Shown: positions 1 to 7,226, numbered from the stretch's first letter. The stretch is DNA of 14,331 nt from Gammaproteobacteria bacterium (GCA_011620145.1 WOZT01000117.1:1-14331), one strand, 5' to 3'. Notes: a model not told the origin generated them from the letters alone. Numbers and translations: made by a program.

Positions 1-2
1 GC

Positions 3-98
3 CATTTGAGCGAGCAGGTTTGCCGACCCGGCGCCGGTTGGGCTGTGGTGGAACAGGCCCTCGAATCCTGGCGCCCTGCGGGGAGGTTCGTGTGCTGA
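3..98 (+). CDS. C-terminal end of an unidentified protein (5' part outside window)
   Basis: One plus-strand frame is open from the left edge to a TGA at 96-98 and gives about 31 residues ending in WRPAGRFVC. It contains a plausible helix (WAVVEQALESWR). One other frame is also open here, so the coding call rests only on the protein-like composition and on the stop lying about 50 bases before the next gene. No family could be recognised from this fragment. Confidence 0.3.
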   Translation, partial: HLSEQVCRPGAGWAVVEQALESWRPAGRFVC

Positions 99-149
99 GC
101 AGGCACGGGGTGGTGACAACAGGCGAGGTGGGTTGCCTTGGGAGGAAAA

Positions 150-953
150 ATGGGGTCGGGTCTTCCCATCATCATTGACGTAGCTGGCTGGTGTCTCGCT
201 CGCATGCCGCCAGGAGTTGACTGGATTGCCAATCGCATCCTGGCATTGGGTCTTCAATGTCTCGACACGGGCAGACCTTCTCTCCTCAACGTTTTGAAGG
301 CCCATTTCCCCGAGCGGGACCACCATTGGCATGGGCGGATGCACCGCGCCCATCTCCAGCGCCGTGTGTCCGGAATTCTCGATCTCATCCGGGCACTTTG
401 GGGGACACCAGACTGCGTGATGCGTCGGGTTTCAGTGATCAATTGGCCGCAATTGGTGACCTTTCGTCAGCAAGGTGTGCCGGTCATCCTGTTGGCGGGG
501 CATTTCATCGGCTTGCCGATGGGAGCGCGCGCATTGGCCGAGCGAATTCCGCTGCAGGTTGTCGCGCGCATGTTCCGTCATCCCGGCTTCCATGGTTCAT
601 TGGCGCGCTTGGCTCGCCGTAGCGGCGGGGGAATCATCGACGGCGGCAATGGACGGGCCCTTTACCGGAGCTTGCAACGGGGCGAGACCGTCCTGATCCT
701 GGCCGACTACGGCATGGCAGGCGATACCCGGCGTGTGGCCATGGGCATGGTATTGCGACTTGCAAACCGAACCGGGGCGATGGTGCTTCCCTTGCATTGC
801 AAGCATCACGGGCGGTGTTACGCCCTGCACGTTGGTGCGCCGTTGCCATCGGCTGAGCTGGGGGACGAAGCCCTGCAGGCGCTGTACCAGGCGTGGATTG
901 TTGCGTCTCCTGCCGAATATCTCTGGCCAAGAGCGCCCTTCGCACTGCCGTAG
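150..953 (+). CDS. Lip A acyltransferase-family (LpxL/HtrB-like) protein with altered catalytic motif
   Basis: A 267-residue protein resembling the LpxL/HtrB lauroyl/myristoyl transferase family, which transfers acyl chains onto lipid A or similar lipids at the inner membrane. Start ATG 150 is chosen because GGAGG lies at 141-145; the in-frame TTG at 138 would overlap that site. Visible family features are the block around GH at 117-118, a conserved LILAD segment (183-187) in the second acceptor-side motif, and a C-terminal EYLWPRAPF like the family's terminal W-x-x-RRF. Odd point: the family's HX4(D/E) signature reads H118-F-I-G-L-P123, so the acidic residue is replaced by proline. The protein is also shorter than LpxL (about 300 residues), with little sign of an N-terminal membrane anchor beyond a short hydrophobic stretch (6-20). 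It may use another substrate or be non-catalytic. Family membership is fairly secure; substrate is unknown. Confidence 0.65.
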   Translation: MGSGLPIIIDVAGWCLARMPPGVDWIANRILALGLQCLDTGRPSLLNVLKAHFPERDHHWHGRMHRAHLQRRVSGILDLIRALWGTPDCVMRRVSVINWPQLVTFRQQGVPVILLAGHFIGLPMGARALAERIPLQVVARMFRHPGFHGSLARLARRSGGGIIDGGNGRALYRSLQRGETVLILADYGMAGDTRRVAMGMVLRLANRTGAMVLPLHCKHHGRCYALHVGAPLPSAELGDEALQALYQAWIVASPAEYLWPRAPFALP

Positions 954-1030
954 CAAAACAGGTCATGCGTGGAAAGGAAGCAATCACGGTCATGGCTCAG
1001 GGACCCTGAAAACGCTTTTCCCCATCCGCT

Positions 1031-1061
1031 GCCGATCCCCCTGCCCAAGAGTGGGATCGGC
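1031..1061. terminator. Candidate terminator hairpin between convergent genes
   Basis: A perfect 9-bp inverted repeat, GCCGATCCC (1031-1039) and GGGATCGGC (1053-1061), with a 13-nt loop. It lies in the 132-bp gap between the acyltransferase-like gene (+) and the TetR gene (-). On the plus strand a GTTTT run follows at 1067-1071. A second stem, CCCCTGCC (1038-1045) with GGCAGGGG (1076-1083), overlaps it, and the two cannot form together. Function as a terminator is inferred from position and structure. Confidence 0.55.
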
Positions 1062-1085
1062 TGGCCGTTTTGGCTGGCAGGGGAA

Positions 1086-1745
1086 TCAGATCGGACTGGT
1101 CTGCTCGCGCAATGCGGCAAAAATAAGATCCATCCCGAACCCGAAGATTGCATCGAGACGCTCAACCTGTAGGTGGAGCGCCACGGCACTCACCAGCGGG
1201 TACCGTTCGGGATCCGAGAAGTTTTCCAGGCGGATGGGTGTGGCGTCAGGTTGTTTCGCGCGGCTGCCGATCTCGGCCAGACTGGCACCGGTGACAAAGC
1301 CGGCCAGGACACGGAAGAAGCGCGCGGACTGTTCGGCATCACAGCCCACTTCCCGGAACAATCCCAGCAGACGCTCGTAATAGTTCAGTGCCGCTTCAGT
1401 GTTGAAACGCCGCGTGGGCAGCAACAGGAAGGCGTGCGGGTGTCGAATTGCCACCTGCCGACAGGCTTCAAACGTTTGTCGCAGCCGCTCGATGGGCGGC
1501 TCCAGCCCGATCGCAGGTTCCATCTCCTCCAGCAGCAATTCCAACACCGCATCGAGCAGTTCGCCCTTGCCGTGGAAATGGTGATACAGCGCCATGCCTT
1601 CGACACCCAGCGCGCTGCCGAGCTGGCGCATGGATAACCGCGCCAGACCGTGGTGGTCAATCAATTGGAGCGCCGTCTGCGCGATGCGGCGGCGATCCAG
1701 CGGTGCCCGTGCGGCGGGGCGCGATTTGCGGGCGGAATCTGACAT
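1086..1745 (-). CDS. TetR/AcrR-family transcriptional regulator
   Basis: A 219-residue one-component regulator. The N-terminal TetR_N domain is clear: the helix-turn-helix spans about residues 37-57 with SMRQLGSALGVEGMALYHHF, the usual TetR pattern. The rest is an all-helical ligand-binding and dimer domain of the TetR_C type, whose effector cannot be predicted. The start is fixed: a TAA stop lies in frame nine bases before the ATG at 1745-1743. No Shine-Dalgarno sequence precedes it, so translation may be leaderless or weak. It is divergent from the desaturase-GNAT pair, and the 19-bp palindrome starting six bases before its own start suggests that it represses both itself and that pair. Family call is strong; target and ligand are inference. 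Confidence 0.88.
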   Translation of the reverse strand: MSDSARKSRPAARAPLDRRRIAQTALQLIDHHGLARLSMRQLGSALGVEGMALYHHFHGKGELLDAVLELLLEEMEPAIGLEPPIERLRQTFEACRQVAIRHPHAFLLLPTRRFNTEAALNYYERLLGLFREVGCDAEQSARFFRVLAGFVTGASLAEIGSRAKQPDATPIRLENFSDPERYPLVSAVALHLQVERLDAIFGFGMDLIFAALREQTSPI

Positions 1746-1750
1746 CCAAG

Positions 1751-1769
1751 TACTTTACACTGCAAAGTA
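1751..1769. promoter_or_regulatory. Probable TetR operator, 19-bp near-perfect palindrome
   Basis: TACTTTACACTGCAAAGTA is symmetric about its central base: eight of nine base pairs match, with 6-bp perfect outer arms TACTTT and AAAGTA. It lies in the 64-bp gap between the TetR start (1745) and the desaturase start (1810). On the minus strand TAAAGT within it sits where a -10 element for a leaderless TetR transcript would be. Size, symmetry and position are typical of a TetR dimer site; binding itself is inferred. Confidence 0.7.
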
Positions 1770-1809
1770 GGGCGGTCGCCATGGCATCCGTTACGGGAGG
1801 AAAACAACC

Positions 1810-2599
1810 ATGCGCAGTGAAGATCTCATCGCCTTGATAATCCCGATCACCTTCCTTGCGATGATTGCCATCGAATACTGGCTCAGCACGGGACGCGATT
1901 GGCCAGCGATCCCTTGGTGGCGAACCCAGGGCGCGTCATTCTTTGTGATGATGATGAGTATCAATGCGGTCCTGCCTTCCTGGGTGCCGCAGAAGATCGC
2001 CAGCCATCACCTGTTCGAAGCCTCGCGTCTGGGGTTTGCGGGAAGTGTTGTGCTCGGCTATTTGTCACTGTCGCTGGCCACCGCAACGCTGCATCGCGCC
2101 TATCATCGGTTTCCCGTGCTCTGGCGCTTCGTGCATCAGTTGCATCACGCCCCGCAGCGACTGGATGTCTGGGGTAGAGTTGTATTTACACCGTTGGAAG
2201 TCATCAACAATGTGTTGATTTCTTTACGTGGTCATGGTGTTCGTCTTGGGTCTGGATCCGGTGGCTGCGGCGCTCACGGGCTATGTCGCGGCCTTTTACG
2301 GCATGTTCCAGCATTTCAATGTCCGCACACCGGTCTGGCTGGGCTACCTGATTCAGCGCCCGGAATCGCATAGCATTCACTACTATCGTGGATTTCATGC
2401 CCATAACTACAGCGATCTGCCGCTCTGGGATCTGCTGTGGGGCACCTTCAGAAATTCGCGAGAGTTTAAGGTTGATGTGGGCTTTGAAAAAGCCGAGTCG
2501 CGACAGATTGGCGCAATGCTGTGCGGGCGTGATGTCAATGCGGCGATCCTCGGTAGCGGCAACCGCGGTCGGATTGACGTCGGGAGCAATCCGGCATGA
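1810..2599 (+). pseudogene. Sterol desaturase/fatty acid hydroxylase-family protein, interrupted by a +1 frameshift
   Basis: Membrane di-iron oxygenase family (sterol desaturase, C-5 desaturase, fatty acid hydroxylase type). The first part (from ATG 1810, GGGAGG at 1796-1801) has hydrophobic helices and His boxes H95-x3-H99 and H109-x2-HH(112-113). At about 2216-2225 (TTGATTTCTTTACG) homology passes to the frame one base later. Removing one T restores a continuous reading NNVLI-LYVVMVFVLG. The second part, to TGA 2599, carries FQHFN, HSIHYYRGFHAHNY and the family-typical LPLWDLLWGTF. All iron-binding His clusters survive, and the stop overlaps the next start by ATGA. The break is thus either a sequencing error in a T run or a very recent mutation. 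Without it the protein would be about 262 residues. Substrate is unknown; control by the adjacent TetR protein is likely. Confidence 0.82.
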
Positions 2600-3405
2600 G
2601 TGCACAAGGTCAGGAAGCGCAGTGTCTGGCGGATGAGATTGAAGCCCGCGCCTGCCGCGATCTCTATGCGGCCGCGCCACCACAATTTTGCGCCAGTGCC
2701 ATGACCATTGGCGGTGCCACTGCGCTGTGTCTGCCGTCCATGCCGATCAGCTATTTCAATCGCGTCATTGGCTTAGGCATGAGTGAGCCCGCAACCCAGG
2801 CTGCTCTCGACGCACTGGTTCATCACTATACTGCTGCTGGTGTCAAGGACTACTGGCTCCATCTGAGTCCGGCGGCGCGTCCTGGATCACTACCGGACTG
2901 GCTGGATGCGCGGGGTTTCAAGCTGGCGCCACGCCGCAGCTGGGCGAAGTTTCTGCGTGGCAGTGAACCTTTTCCGATGCCGAACACGGGTCTTGTCGTA
3001 CGCTGCGCCGAAGCTGCGGACTCAGGTCTGGTTGCGGATATTGTCTGCACGGCTTATGGGCTGCCCGGTTCATTTGCGCCCTGGTTTGCCAGTTTGACAA
3101 CCAGAACGGGATGGCGCGTGTTTTTGGCGATGAAAGATAGCCAGGCCATTGCCAGTGGCTCGCTCTACTGCTCGGGTGACACGGCATGGCTTGGTATCGG
3201 CGCCACGCTGCCTGAGTGGCGCAATCTCGGCGCACAGAGTGCCCTGATTGCCGCCCGTGTCATGGTCGCCCGGGACTGCCGTGTCGTTGCGACGGAAACC
3301 GGCGAGCCGATCGGGGAGGAGCCCAATCCATCACTGCACAACATCCAACGAGCCGGCTTTGTGCAGGTTTGTTCGCGGCTCAATTTTGCCGTGCCGAGGG
3401 TTTGA
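2596..3405 (+). CDS. GNAT-family acetyltransferase
   Basis: A 269-residue protein whose C-terminal half is a GNAT fold. The acetyl-CoA binding motif A region is LGIGATLPEWRNLGAQSAL (199-217), matching the family's beta4-(R/Q)xxGx(G/A)-alpha3 element. A later NPSLHNIQRAGF (244-255) matches the motif B pattern N-x-x-S-x-x-N-x-x-x-x-GF. The N-terminal half (1-130) resembles the degenerate first lobe of two-lobed GNAT proteins. The start ATG overlaps the desaturase stop (ATGA at 2596-2599), so the two genes are translationally coupled and probably share the TetR-controlled promoter. Acceptor substrate is unknown. Acylation of a lipid or small molecule tied to the desaturase is only a guess. Confidence 0.72.
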   Translation: MSAQGQEAQCLADEIEARACRDLYAAAPPQFCASAMTIGGATALCLPSMPISYFNRVIGLGMSEPATQAALDALVHHYTAAGVKDYWLHLSPAARPGSLPDWLDARGFKLAPRRSWAKFLRGSEPFPMPNTGLVVRCAEAADSGLVADIVCTAYGLPGSFAPWFASLTTRTGWRVFLAMKDSQAIASGSLYCSGDTAWLGIGATLPEWRNLGAQSALIAARVMVARDCRVVATETGEPIGEEPNPSLHNIQRAGFVQVCSRLNFAVPRV

Positions 3406-3558
3406 GTACCCCTTTGCTTGTCGGCTTTCAGATTTTGCTCGGCTACTTGCCGCCCCAGGTGGCGCTCTCCGGTGTTGGTTTCTCAGACGCTTCCCCTTGG
3501 TGAGATCCAACGCCCGAACCACCTGCATAAGCGTAAAGAGTCTGTCCCAGTCTCGCCT

Positions 3559-3598
3559 CAGTCGAACCCGCATAACGGAGCGAAGGTGCTTTCGACTG
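3559..3598. repeat. 8-bp perfect inverted repeat upstream of the acyl-CoA synthetase gene
   Basis: CAGTCGAA (3559-3566) and TTCGACTG (3591-3598) are perfect inverted copies 24 bases apart. They lie in the 281-bp gap between the GNAT gene and the acyl-CoA synthetase gene. The rest of that gap (3406-3686) shows no convincing gene, terminator or promoter. The repeat could be a regulator site or a chance match. Confidence 0.35.
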
Positions 3599-3686
3599 GC
3601 GCCGGGCAGGGTTGCTGACTATGGTGAGACAGTCGGATCCCACCTCGGATCGGCACGTAACGAGGCACACCCTACAGGAGGAACGC

Positions 3687-5237
3687 ATGGCGGCTAAAAC
3701 GGGATTTTGGGCGATCGCACAGAATTATCCCGATAAAACGGCGCTGGTGGATGATCACGGCAAGCCGATGAGCTTTGGCGAGCTCGATGAACGGGTCAAC
3801 CGCCTGTCCCACGGCTTGCGCGCCCTGGGGTTGCAGTATCGCGACGGCATCGCGATGTTGATGCACAACGACCCCGTGTGGATCGAGGCCTTTCTGGCGG
3901 CGCACCAGATCGGCCTGTACCTGACGCCCATCAACTACCATCTGACCGGCCCCGAAGTGGCCTACATCATCGGCAACTGCGAGGCCAAGGTGTTCATCGC
4001 CCATGAGCGCCATGCGGCTGTGGCCCTCAAGGCGGTGGAGGAACTGGGCTACGACCGCTCACGCTGTTTTGCGGTTGGAAAAATCCCCGGGTTTCGTGAT
4101 TACGAGGCGTTTCTGGCGGAGCATCCCGCCACCGCCCCCGAGGATCGCCAGGCGGGGACCCTGATGCTCTATACCTCGGGTACCACAGGCCGACCCAAGG
4201 GGGTGCGGCGCCCCTTGATGCCGGGCAATCCCGATGTGGTGGCCAGTCTGGCCGGCATGCTGGGCGCCCTGTTCCAGCTCAAGTCCGGCGCGGGCGTCCA
4301 TCTGGTGACCGGGCCGCTTTATCACGCCGCTCCTGGCGGTTTTGGCACCGCCTCCCTGCATCTGGGGCACAGCTTGGTGCTGATGGACCGCTGGGATGCC
4401 GAGGACACCCTGCGCCGGATCGAGCGCGAGCGGGTGACCTCCACCCATATGGTGCCCACCATGTTCCATCGCCTGCTGGCGTTGCCCGATGCGGTCAAGC
4501 GACGCTATGACGTGTCCAGCCTGCAGGCGGTGATCCATGGCGCCGCGCCCATCGGCGTCGAGTCCAAGAAGGCGCTGATCGACTGGTGGGGCCCCGTGAT
4601 CTTTGAATATTACGGCGCCACCGAAGGGGGCGGAACCATCGCCAATTCAGCGGACTGGCTCAAGAAGCCAGGGACGGTGGGCAAACCCTGGCCTGGCACG
4701 GAAATTCGCATCTTCGACGATGCGGGCCAGCCCGTGCCTGCCGGTCAGCCGGGCAATGTCTACATGAAATCCATGATTGGGGAGTTTGAATACTACAAGG
4801 ACCCGGCCAAGACGCAGGAAAGCCGCCATGGGGAATTGTTCACCGTGGGCGATATCGGCTATCTGGATGAAGACGGCTGGCTGTTCCTGTGCGACCGGGC
4901 CAAGGACCTGATCATTGCGGGTGGCGTCAATATCTATCCGGCGGAGATCGAGAAGGTGCTCATGGAGCATCCCAAGGTGGCCGATGCGGCCGTGTTCGGG
5001 ATTCCCAACGAGGAGTGGGGCGAGGAGGTGAAAGCCGTGATCCAAGCGGCCGACGGGGTGGAGCCGGGCCCGGCGCTGGCTGAGGAACTGCTGCGGTTCG
5101 CCACCGAACGCCTCGCCCGTTTCAAGCTGCCGCGGTCGATTGATTTCATCGCTGAACTGCCGCGCCTGGATACCGGCAAGCTCTACAAGCGCTACTTGCG
5201 TGATCCTTACTGGGAGGGCCGGAATCGGAAGATCTGA
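3687..5237 (+). CDS. AMP-forming acyl-CoA synthetase (fatty-acyl-CoA ligase)
   Basis: A 516-residue ANL-superfamily ligase that makes acyl-CoA from a carboxylic acid, ATP and CoA through an acyl-AMP intermediate. Motifs in order: P-loop YTSGTTGRPKG (162-172), A5 motif YYGATE (308-313), GDIGYLDEDGWLFLCDR (388-404), hinge and KDLIIAGGVNIYPAEIE (406-422), and the C-terminal catalytic lysine in TGK (K498). Start ATG 3687 is chosen for its AGGAGG (3678-3682) at good spacing; an in-frame start at 3612 has none. Length is normal for FadD-like ligases and it lacks a PCP or other fused domain. It is on the same strand as the monooxygenase operon but separated from it by 242 bases holding an own promoter. 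Its acid substrate is not predictable; activating acids derived from alkane oxidation is an inference from context. Confidence 0.9.
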   Translation: MAAKTGFWAIAQNYPDKTALVDDHGKPMSFGELDERVNRLSHGLRALGLQYRDGIAMLMHNDPVWIEAFLAAHQIGLYLTPINYHLTGPEVAYIIGNCEAKVFIAHERHAAVALKAVEELGYDRSRCFAVGKIPGFRDYEAFLAEHPATAPEDRQAGTLMLYTSGTTGRPKGVRRPLMPGNPDVVASLAGMLGALFQLKSGAGVHLVTGPLYHAAPGGFGTASLHLGHSLVLMDRWDAEDTLRRIERERVTSTHMVPTMFHRLLALPDAVKRRYDVSSLQAVIHGAAPIGVESKKALIDWWGPVIFEYYGATEGGGTIANSADWLKKPGTVGKPWPGTEIRIFDDAGQPVPAGQPGNVYMKSMIGEFEYYKDPAKTQESRHGELFTVGDIGYLDEDGWLFLCDRAKDLIIAGGVNIYPAEIEKVLMEHPKVADAAVFGIPNEEWGEEVKAVIQAADGVEPGPALAEELLRFATERLARFKLPRSIDFIAELPRLDTGKLYKRYLRDPYWEGRNRKI

Positions 5238-5247
5238 TCGTCCGTAC

Positions 5248-5264
5248 GAATGGCAAAACCATTC
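5248..5264 (+). terminator. Small hairpin after the acyl-CoA synthetase stop
   Basis: GAATGG-CAAAA-CCATTC is a perfect 6-bp stem with a 5-nt loop, 10 bases after the stop codon. It is followed by A-rich DNA (CAAAAATAAAGG) rather than a T tract, so as an intrinsic terminator it would be weak. It lies just before the monooxygenase promoter and may partly insulate the two units. Confidence 0.35.
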
Positions 5265-5285
5265 AAAAATAAAGGCCAAAGCCTA

Positions 5286-5314
5286 TTGAACGACCGTTTA
5301 ATTTGGCGTATACA
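5286..5314 (+). promoter_or_regulatory. Sigma70-type promoter of the copper monooxygenase operon
   Basis: TTGAAC (5286-5291), a 17-bp spacer, then TATACA (5309-5314). Each hexamer matches the consensus at four or five of six positions with ideal spacing. Transcription would begin near 5321, giving a leader of about 160 nt before pmoC. No sigma54 element was seen in this gap. Confidence 0.6.
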
Positions 5315-5320
5315 GGAGGT

Positions 5321-5479
5321 AGGGGCGCTGGATTCATCTCCAGAATCCCAGATAAGCATCATTAAGGCGCGAGGCGCACGGCTTCGACCCGTGATGAAGT
5401 AAACCAGGGGCAAAGACCCCGTGCCGGCAAACGTGGGCTTGCCCGCCGCCGGTCCATCGCAACAAGAGGAGACATAACC
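5321..5479 (+). promoter_or_regulatory. Long structured 5' leader of the monooxygenase operon
   Basis: The predicted leader contains four local hairpins: GGATTC (5330-5335) with GAATCC (5343-5348); CACGG (5377-5381) with CCGTG (5389-5393) around CTTCGAC; GGGG (5407-5410) with CCCC (5417-5420) around CAAAGA; and GGCAA (5426-5430) with TTGCC (5439-5443). It ends with the pmoC ribosome site GAGGAGA (5467-5473). It matches no riboswitch I know. Roles in mRNA stability or translation control are possible. Confidence 0.4.
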
Positions 5480-6280
5480 ATGAGTACCGTGATCAACCAA
5501 GCGGTTGTTGCGCCTGCGGCGACCGCCTCGGAAGCCCCCCGTCCACCCTGGCGCTTGGCGTTTACCATCGCCGCAATCGCGCTTGCTTTTGTGACGTTGG
5601 TGAAGTGGTATCAGCACACTTTTTCCTGGACCGTGGGAACGGATTCGTTTTCCCCCGAGTTTCAAGTCTATTGGATGAGAATCTTTTACGCCCAGATCAT
5701 TGGACTTCCGCTCCTGGGCGCCATCGGCGCGGCATGGCTCTGGCTGACCCGCGATCGGGATATCCAGAACCTTCCCGCCCGTGATGAATTGGCGCGGTTC
5801 TATGCCATGTTCAGCATTCTCGTGGTCGCGGCGATCGTGCTGATCTCGGCCTTGGGGCTGTTGACCGAAGCTGATGCGGCCTGGCATCAGGTCGTGGTGC
5901 GGGATACCGATTTCACCCCCACGCACATCTTTCTGTTCTATCTGGGGGTCCCCGCTGGATTGGGGGGATTGGTAATGGCTTGGATCTGGGTGCATACCCG
6001 GCTGCCTTATTTTGCCAATCGAGTTTCGCTGCCCCTGTCTCTTGCGATCATCGGCTTCATGATGGCCGGCCCCGTGGTGGCGTTCAATGAGTGGGCGCAT
6101 ACCTTTTTCTATGCCGAGGAATTGTTCGGCGCCCCGGTGCACTGGTTCTTCGTGCTGGCCGGGTTCTTTCTGGTGTTTCTGATTGGCTTTGTGATTCAGT
6201 GCGTACAACGTATGTATGAGCTGACCCGGGGTTATAGCCTGGAGGAGGTGGAGCGGGAAATGGGATTGACCAGTCGTTGA
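5480..6280 (+). CDS. pmoC: Copper membrane monooxygenase subunit C (PmoC/AmoC family)
   Basis: A 266-residue polytopic membrane subunit of the CuMMO complex (methane, ammonia or short hydrocarbon oxidation). Metal ligands of both known PmoC sites are present with family spacing. The CuC-type set is D132-x3-H136 followed by H149 in FTPTH (equivalent to Asp156, His160, His173 of Methylococcus capsulatus). The CuD-type set is N203, H207 in FNEWAH, and H221 (equivalent to Asn227, His231, His245). About six hydrophobic segments are visible (roughly 25-41, 66-88, 106-126, 148-170, 183-202, 222-242). The start is supported by GAGGAGA seven bases upstream. First gene of the operon, 157 bases before the A subunit gene. 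The A subunit, not C, is the usual phylogenetic marker, so the symbol is used for the family rather than for methane specificity. Confidence 0.95.
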   Translation: MSTVINQAVVAPAATASEAPRPPWRLAFTIAAIALAFVTLVKWYQHTFSWTVGTDSFSPEFQVYWMRIFYAQIIGLPLLGAIGAAWLWLTRDRDIQNLPARDELARFYAMFSILVVAAIVLISALGLLTEADAAWHQVVVRDTDFTPTHIFLFYLGVPAGLGGLVMAWIWVHTRLPYFANRVSLPLSLAIIGFMMAGPVVAFNEWAHTFFYAEELFGAPVHWFFVLAGFFLVFLIGFVIQCVQRMYELTRGYSLEEVEREMGLTSR

Positions 6281-6298
6281 CAGGCGATTGAAGGTCAA

Positions 6299-6341
6299 GG
6301 GGACGGATCGGCCATGAGGGAGCGCCGCCCGCTCCGTCCCC
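6299..6341 (+). promoter_or_regulatory. Intercistronic stem-loop between C and A subunit genes
   Basis: GGGGACGGA (6299-6307) and TCCGTCCCC (6333-6341) form a perfect 9-bp GC-rich stem. A competing inner hairpin, GGAGCG (6319-6324) with CGCTCC (6330-6335), uses part of the same right arm. No T tract follows, so attenuation, mRNA processing or 3'-end protection of the pmoC message fits better than full termination. The remainder of the 157-bp gap holds the pmoA ribosome site AAGGAAG (6424-6430). Confidence 0.5.
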
Positions 6342-6437
6342 CCAGGCTCTCAGGACTTGGTTGAACAGGCGGCCGCCTTTTCGGGCGGGTGCGTCCCTGC
6401 ATCGCGAAATGGTCAACAGATATAAGGAAGTACTGGC

Positions 6438-7226
6438 ATGTCCATTGAGTTAGGCTCCACTGAGCAAGGTGAGATTTCCCGGGCGCCGCGAGGCAAGGCG
6501 CTGAATAATGTTCAGGATCAGGTGCAGGCCTGGCGCAATGCCGACCTGTTTTTCTTTCCCCTCATTTCCATTCTCATCGGTGGCGCGGCCGTGTTTCTTT
6601 GTGCGCTTACCGTGGGAGATTGGAGCTATTGGATGGACTGGCGCGACCGGCGTTGGTGGCCGCTATTGACGCCACTCTTGCTGTTGGTGTTGCCCACTGT
6701 TGCCACGTATGCCTTCTGGAAGTACTTCAAACTTCCAGTGGCGGCGACGGGTTTGGCGCTGGGTTTCTGGCTATCCCAAATCATCAGTCGCTACGTGAAC
6801 TTCTATCTTTTTACCGCCTTTCCCATGAACTGGGTGATGCCGGAAGTGTGGATCGGGGCAGCGGTGGTGCTGGACGCGGTATTGCTGATTACCCGTAGCT
6901 TTGCGCTGACGGGTCTGGTCGGCGGCTTCCTGTTCGGCTTGTTGTTTTCGGCGATGAACTGGCCAGTGGTGGCGCCCATGCACATGCCCGTGCAACTGGG
7001 AGATACCGTCATGACGCTGGCCGATTACATGGGCTTCCAGTACATCCGCACCGCCATGCCGGAGTATGTGCGCATTATCGAGGCCGGCACCTTGCGCACC
7101 TTTGGCACCAACGTCGCGCCAGTGAGCGCTTTCGTCTCGGGTTTCTTCGCTATCCTGGTGTACTACGTTTTTATCTGGATCGGATCGAAAGGCGCCAATC
7201 CTGCCTGGCTCAAGAAGTTGGTTTAG
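6438..7226 (+). CDS. pmoA: Copper membrane monooxygenase subunit A (PmoA/AmoA family)
   Basis: A 262-residue integral membrane subunit of the CuMMO complex. Family hallmarks are GDWSYWMDWRDRRWWP (60-75), matching the region of the widely used A189 primer site; RYVNFY (118-123) and the following FPMNW (128-132); NWPVVAPMHMPV (174-185); and the near-invariant TAMPEYVRIIE...GTLRTFG (205-223) leading to NVAPVSAF. The start has AAGGAAG seven bases upstream. Residues differ from classical methane enzymes at many positions (for instance QLGDTVMTLADYMGF in place of the EYNGMLMSIADIQGY type seen in Methylococcus), which suggests a divergent clade. A tree is needed to place it among methane, ammonia, Pxm and hydrocarbon enzymes. 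Last base is 30 bases from the B subunit start. Confidence 0.95.
   Translation: MSIELGSTEQGEISRAPRGKALNNVQDQVQAWRNADLFFFPLISILIGGAAVFLCALTVGDWSYWMDWRDRRWWPLLTPLLLLVLPTVATYAFWKYFKLPVAATGLALGFWLSQIISRYVNFYLFTAFPMNWVMPEVWIGAAVVLDAVLLITRSFALTGLVGGFLFGLLFSAMNWPVVAPMHMPVQLGDTVMTLADYMGFQYIRTAMPEYVRIIEAGTLRTFGTNVAPVSAFVSGFFAILVYYVFIWIGSKGANPAWLKKLV

Noticed and set aside
3406..3686. Possible transposase remnant in the gap before the acyl-CoA synthetase gene
   Set aside because: Both strands are open for short stretches, but no transposase motif, terminal repeat or target duplication was recognised.
5401..5445. Possible c-di-GMP (GEMM) riboswitch because of two GCAAA elements in the pmoC leader
   Set aside because: The GCAAA elements sit in simple local hairpin loops and the order and linking of helices does not fit the GEMM consensus.
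5207..6298. Long minus-strand open frame (363 codons) opposite pmoC
   Set aside because: Antisense to a well-supported pmoC with intact metal ligands; composition is rich in His, Gln and Arg with no domain seen.
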